DNA of 64,000 nucleotides, taken from Homarus americanus (Eukaryota > Arthropoda > Malacostraca > Decapoda > Nephropidae). The position numbers were made by a program, and so were the translations under genes. A model generated the notes under the pieces. It saw nothing but the letters and a program-made list of their open reading frames with translations, was not told the origin of the DNA and made no database searches. Of the stretch, positions 63,681-64,000 are shown in pieces. Each line of letters begins with the position of its first letter. Position 1 is the stretch's first letter. The stretch spans positions 1,019,501-1,083,500 of the forward strand of contig NW_024756438.1 of the NCBI RefSeq assembly GCF_018991925.1, in the 5' to 3' direction.

Positions 63681-64000
63681 ATCCAACCTTGGATAAGGTT
63701 ATATAGGCTGCTGTGAATGTACTTTTGTCACAAGTCGTTCTTGACCCAGAGGCCCCGAGTTTTGCTGTGGTTGGGCATTAACCTACAAGCGACGATAATG
63801 CGTTTGTTTCAGGAGACCATTGTTGGGAATTGGACGAGGATATTGTAGTTTCATGAGGGCTTGGGTGATGACTAGGCTACATAGTGAAAAATGGTTTAGC
63901 AACACCATCGTGAGGTAGTGGGGAGCCGAGGCCACCTGAGATATGGATCGAGGCAATAAGAAAATCGATAAAATCTTGAGTGTGTGTGGTGGGGTAACGG

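Larger units (their letters stand above)
61067..64000. other. No gene recognised; GC-richer segment and repeats
   Basis: The stretch near 62040-62350 is GC-richer than its surroundings and could be a promoter or first untranslated exon of a gene beyond the window. Open frames on both strands there (about 60-100 codons) show no domain. The remainder is repeat-derived or unremarkable. Confidence 0.4.

Overview
This is eukaryotic nuclear DNA, most likely from an arthropod and probably a decapod crustacean. Coding sequence is split into many short exons with GT-AG introns. Degenerate TTAGG/CCTAA tracts (the arthropod telomere-type word) occur at several places. The words TACTGTAC and TACAGTAC are scattered everywhere. 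A CR1-like LINE 3' end and several cut-and-paste transposon relics sit in introns. The cofilin gene closely resembles the insect twinstar protein. The species cannot be named from sequence alone.

Layout. Positions 1-4811 are a minisatellite of about 190 units of 25-26 bp. Degenerate TTAGG-like DNA and simple repeats follow up to 8.6 kb. From 8.7 to 18.4 kb on the + strand lies a 14-exon SLC16 monocarboxylate transporter-like gene (695 aa, open throughout). From 26.0 to 39.2 kb on the - strand lies a 19-coding-exon MYBBP1A/Pol5-type nucleolar protein (1169 aa). Its introns hold two Tigger/pogo-like elements, one piggyBac-type miniature element, a CR1-like LINE fragment and two foldback elements. 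At 41.4 kb on the + strand is an intronless ADF/cofilin ORF (147 aa). From 44.2 to 52.4 kb on the - strand is a 10-exon C2H2 zinc-finger gene (1461 aa, about 12 fingers). From 55.8 to 58.3 kb on the + strand is a TMEM237-like four-exon gene whose first coding exon is frame-disrupted. The last 6 kb hold one weak exon candidate, a foldback element and CCTAA-like DNA.

The genes look like ordinary housekeeping or regulatory genes and do not form an operon-like system. Their arrangement is convergent (transporter/MYBBP1A; cofilin/zinc finger) and divergent (MYBBP1A/cofilin; zinc finger/TMEM237). Exon coordinates come from reading splice sites and checking that phases join; untranslated exons are mostly unresolved.

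I found no convincing new biological system. The points most worth a second look are the frame-disrupted TMEM237 exon, the foldback elements with CCTAA repeats in their loops, the intronless cofilin ORF, and the large 26-bp array.
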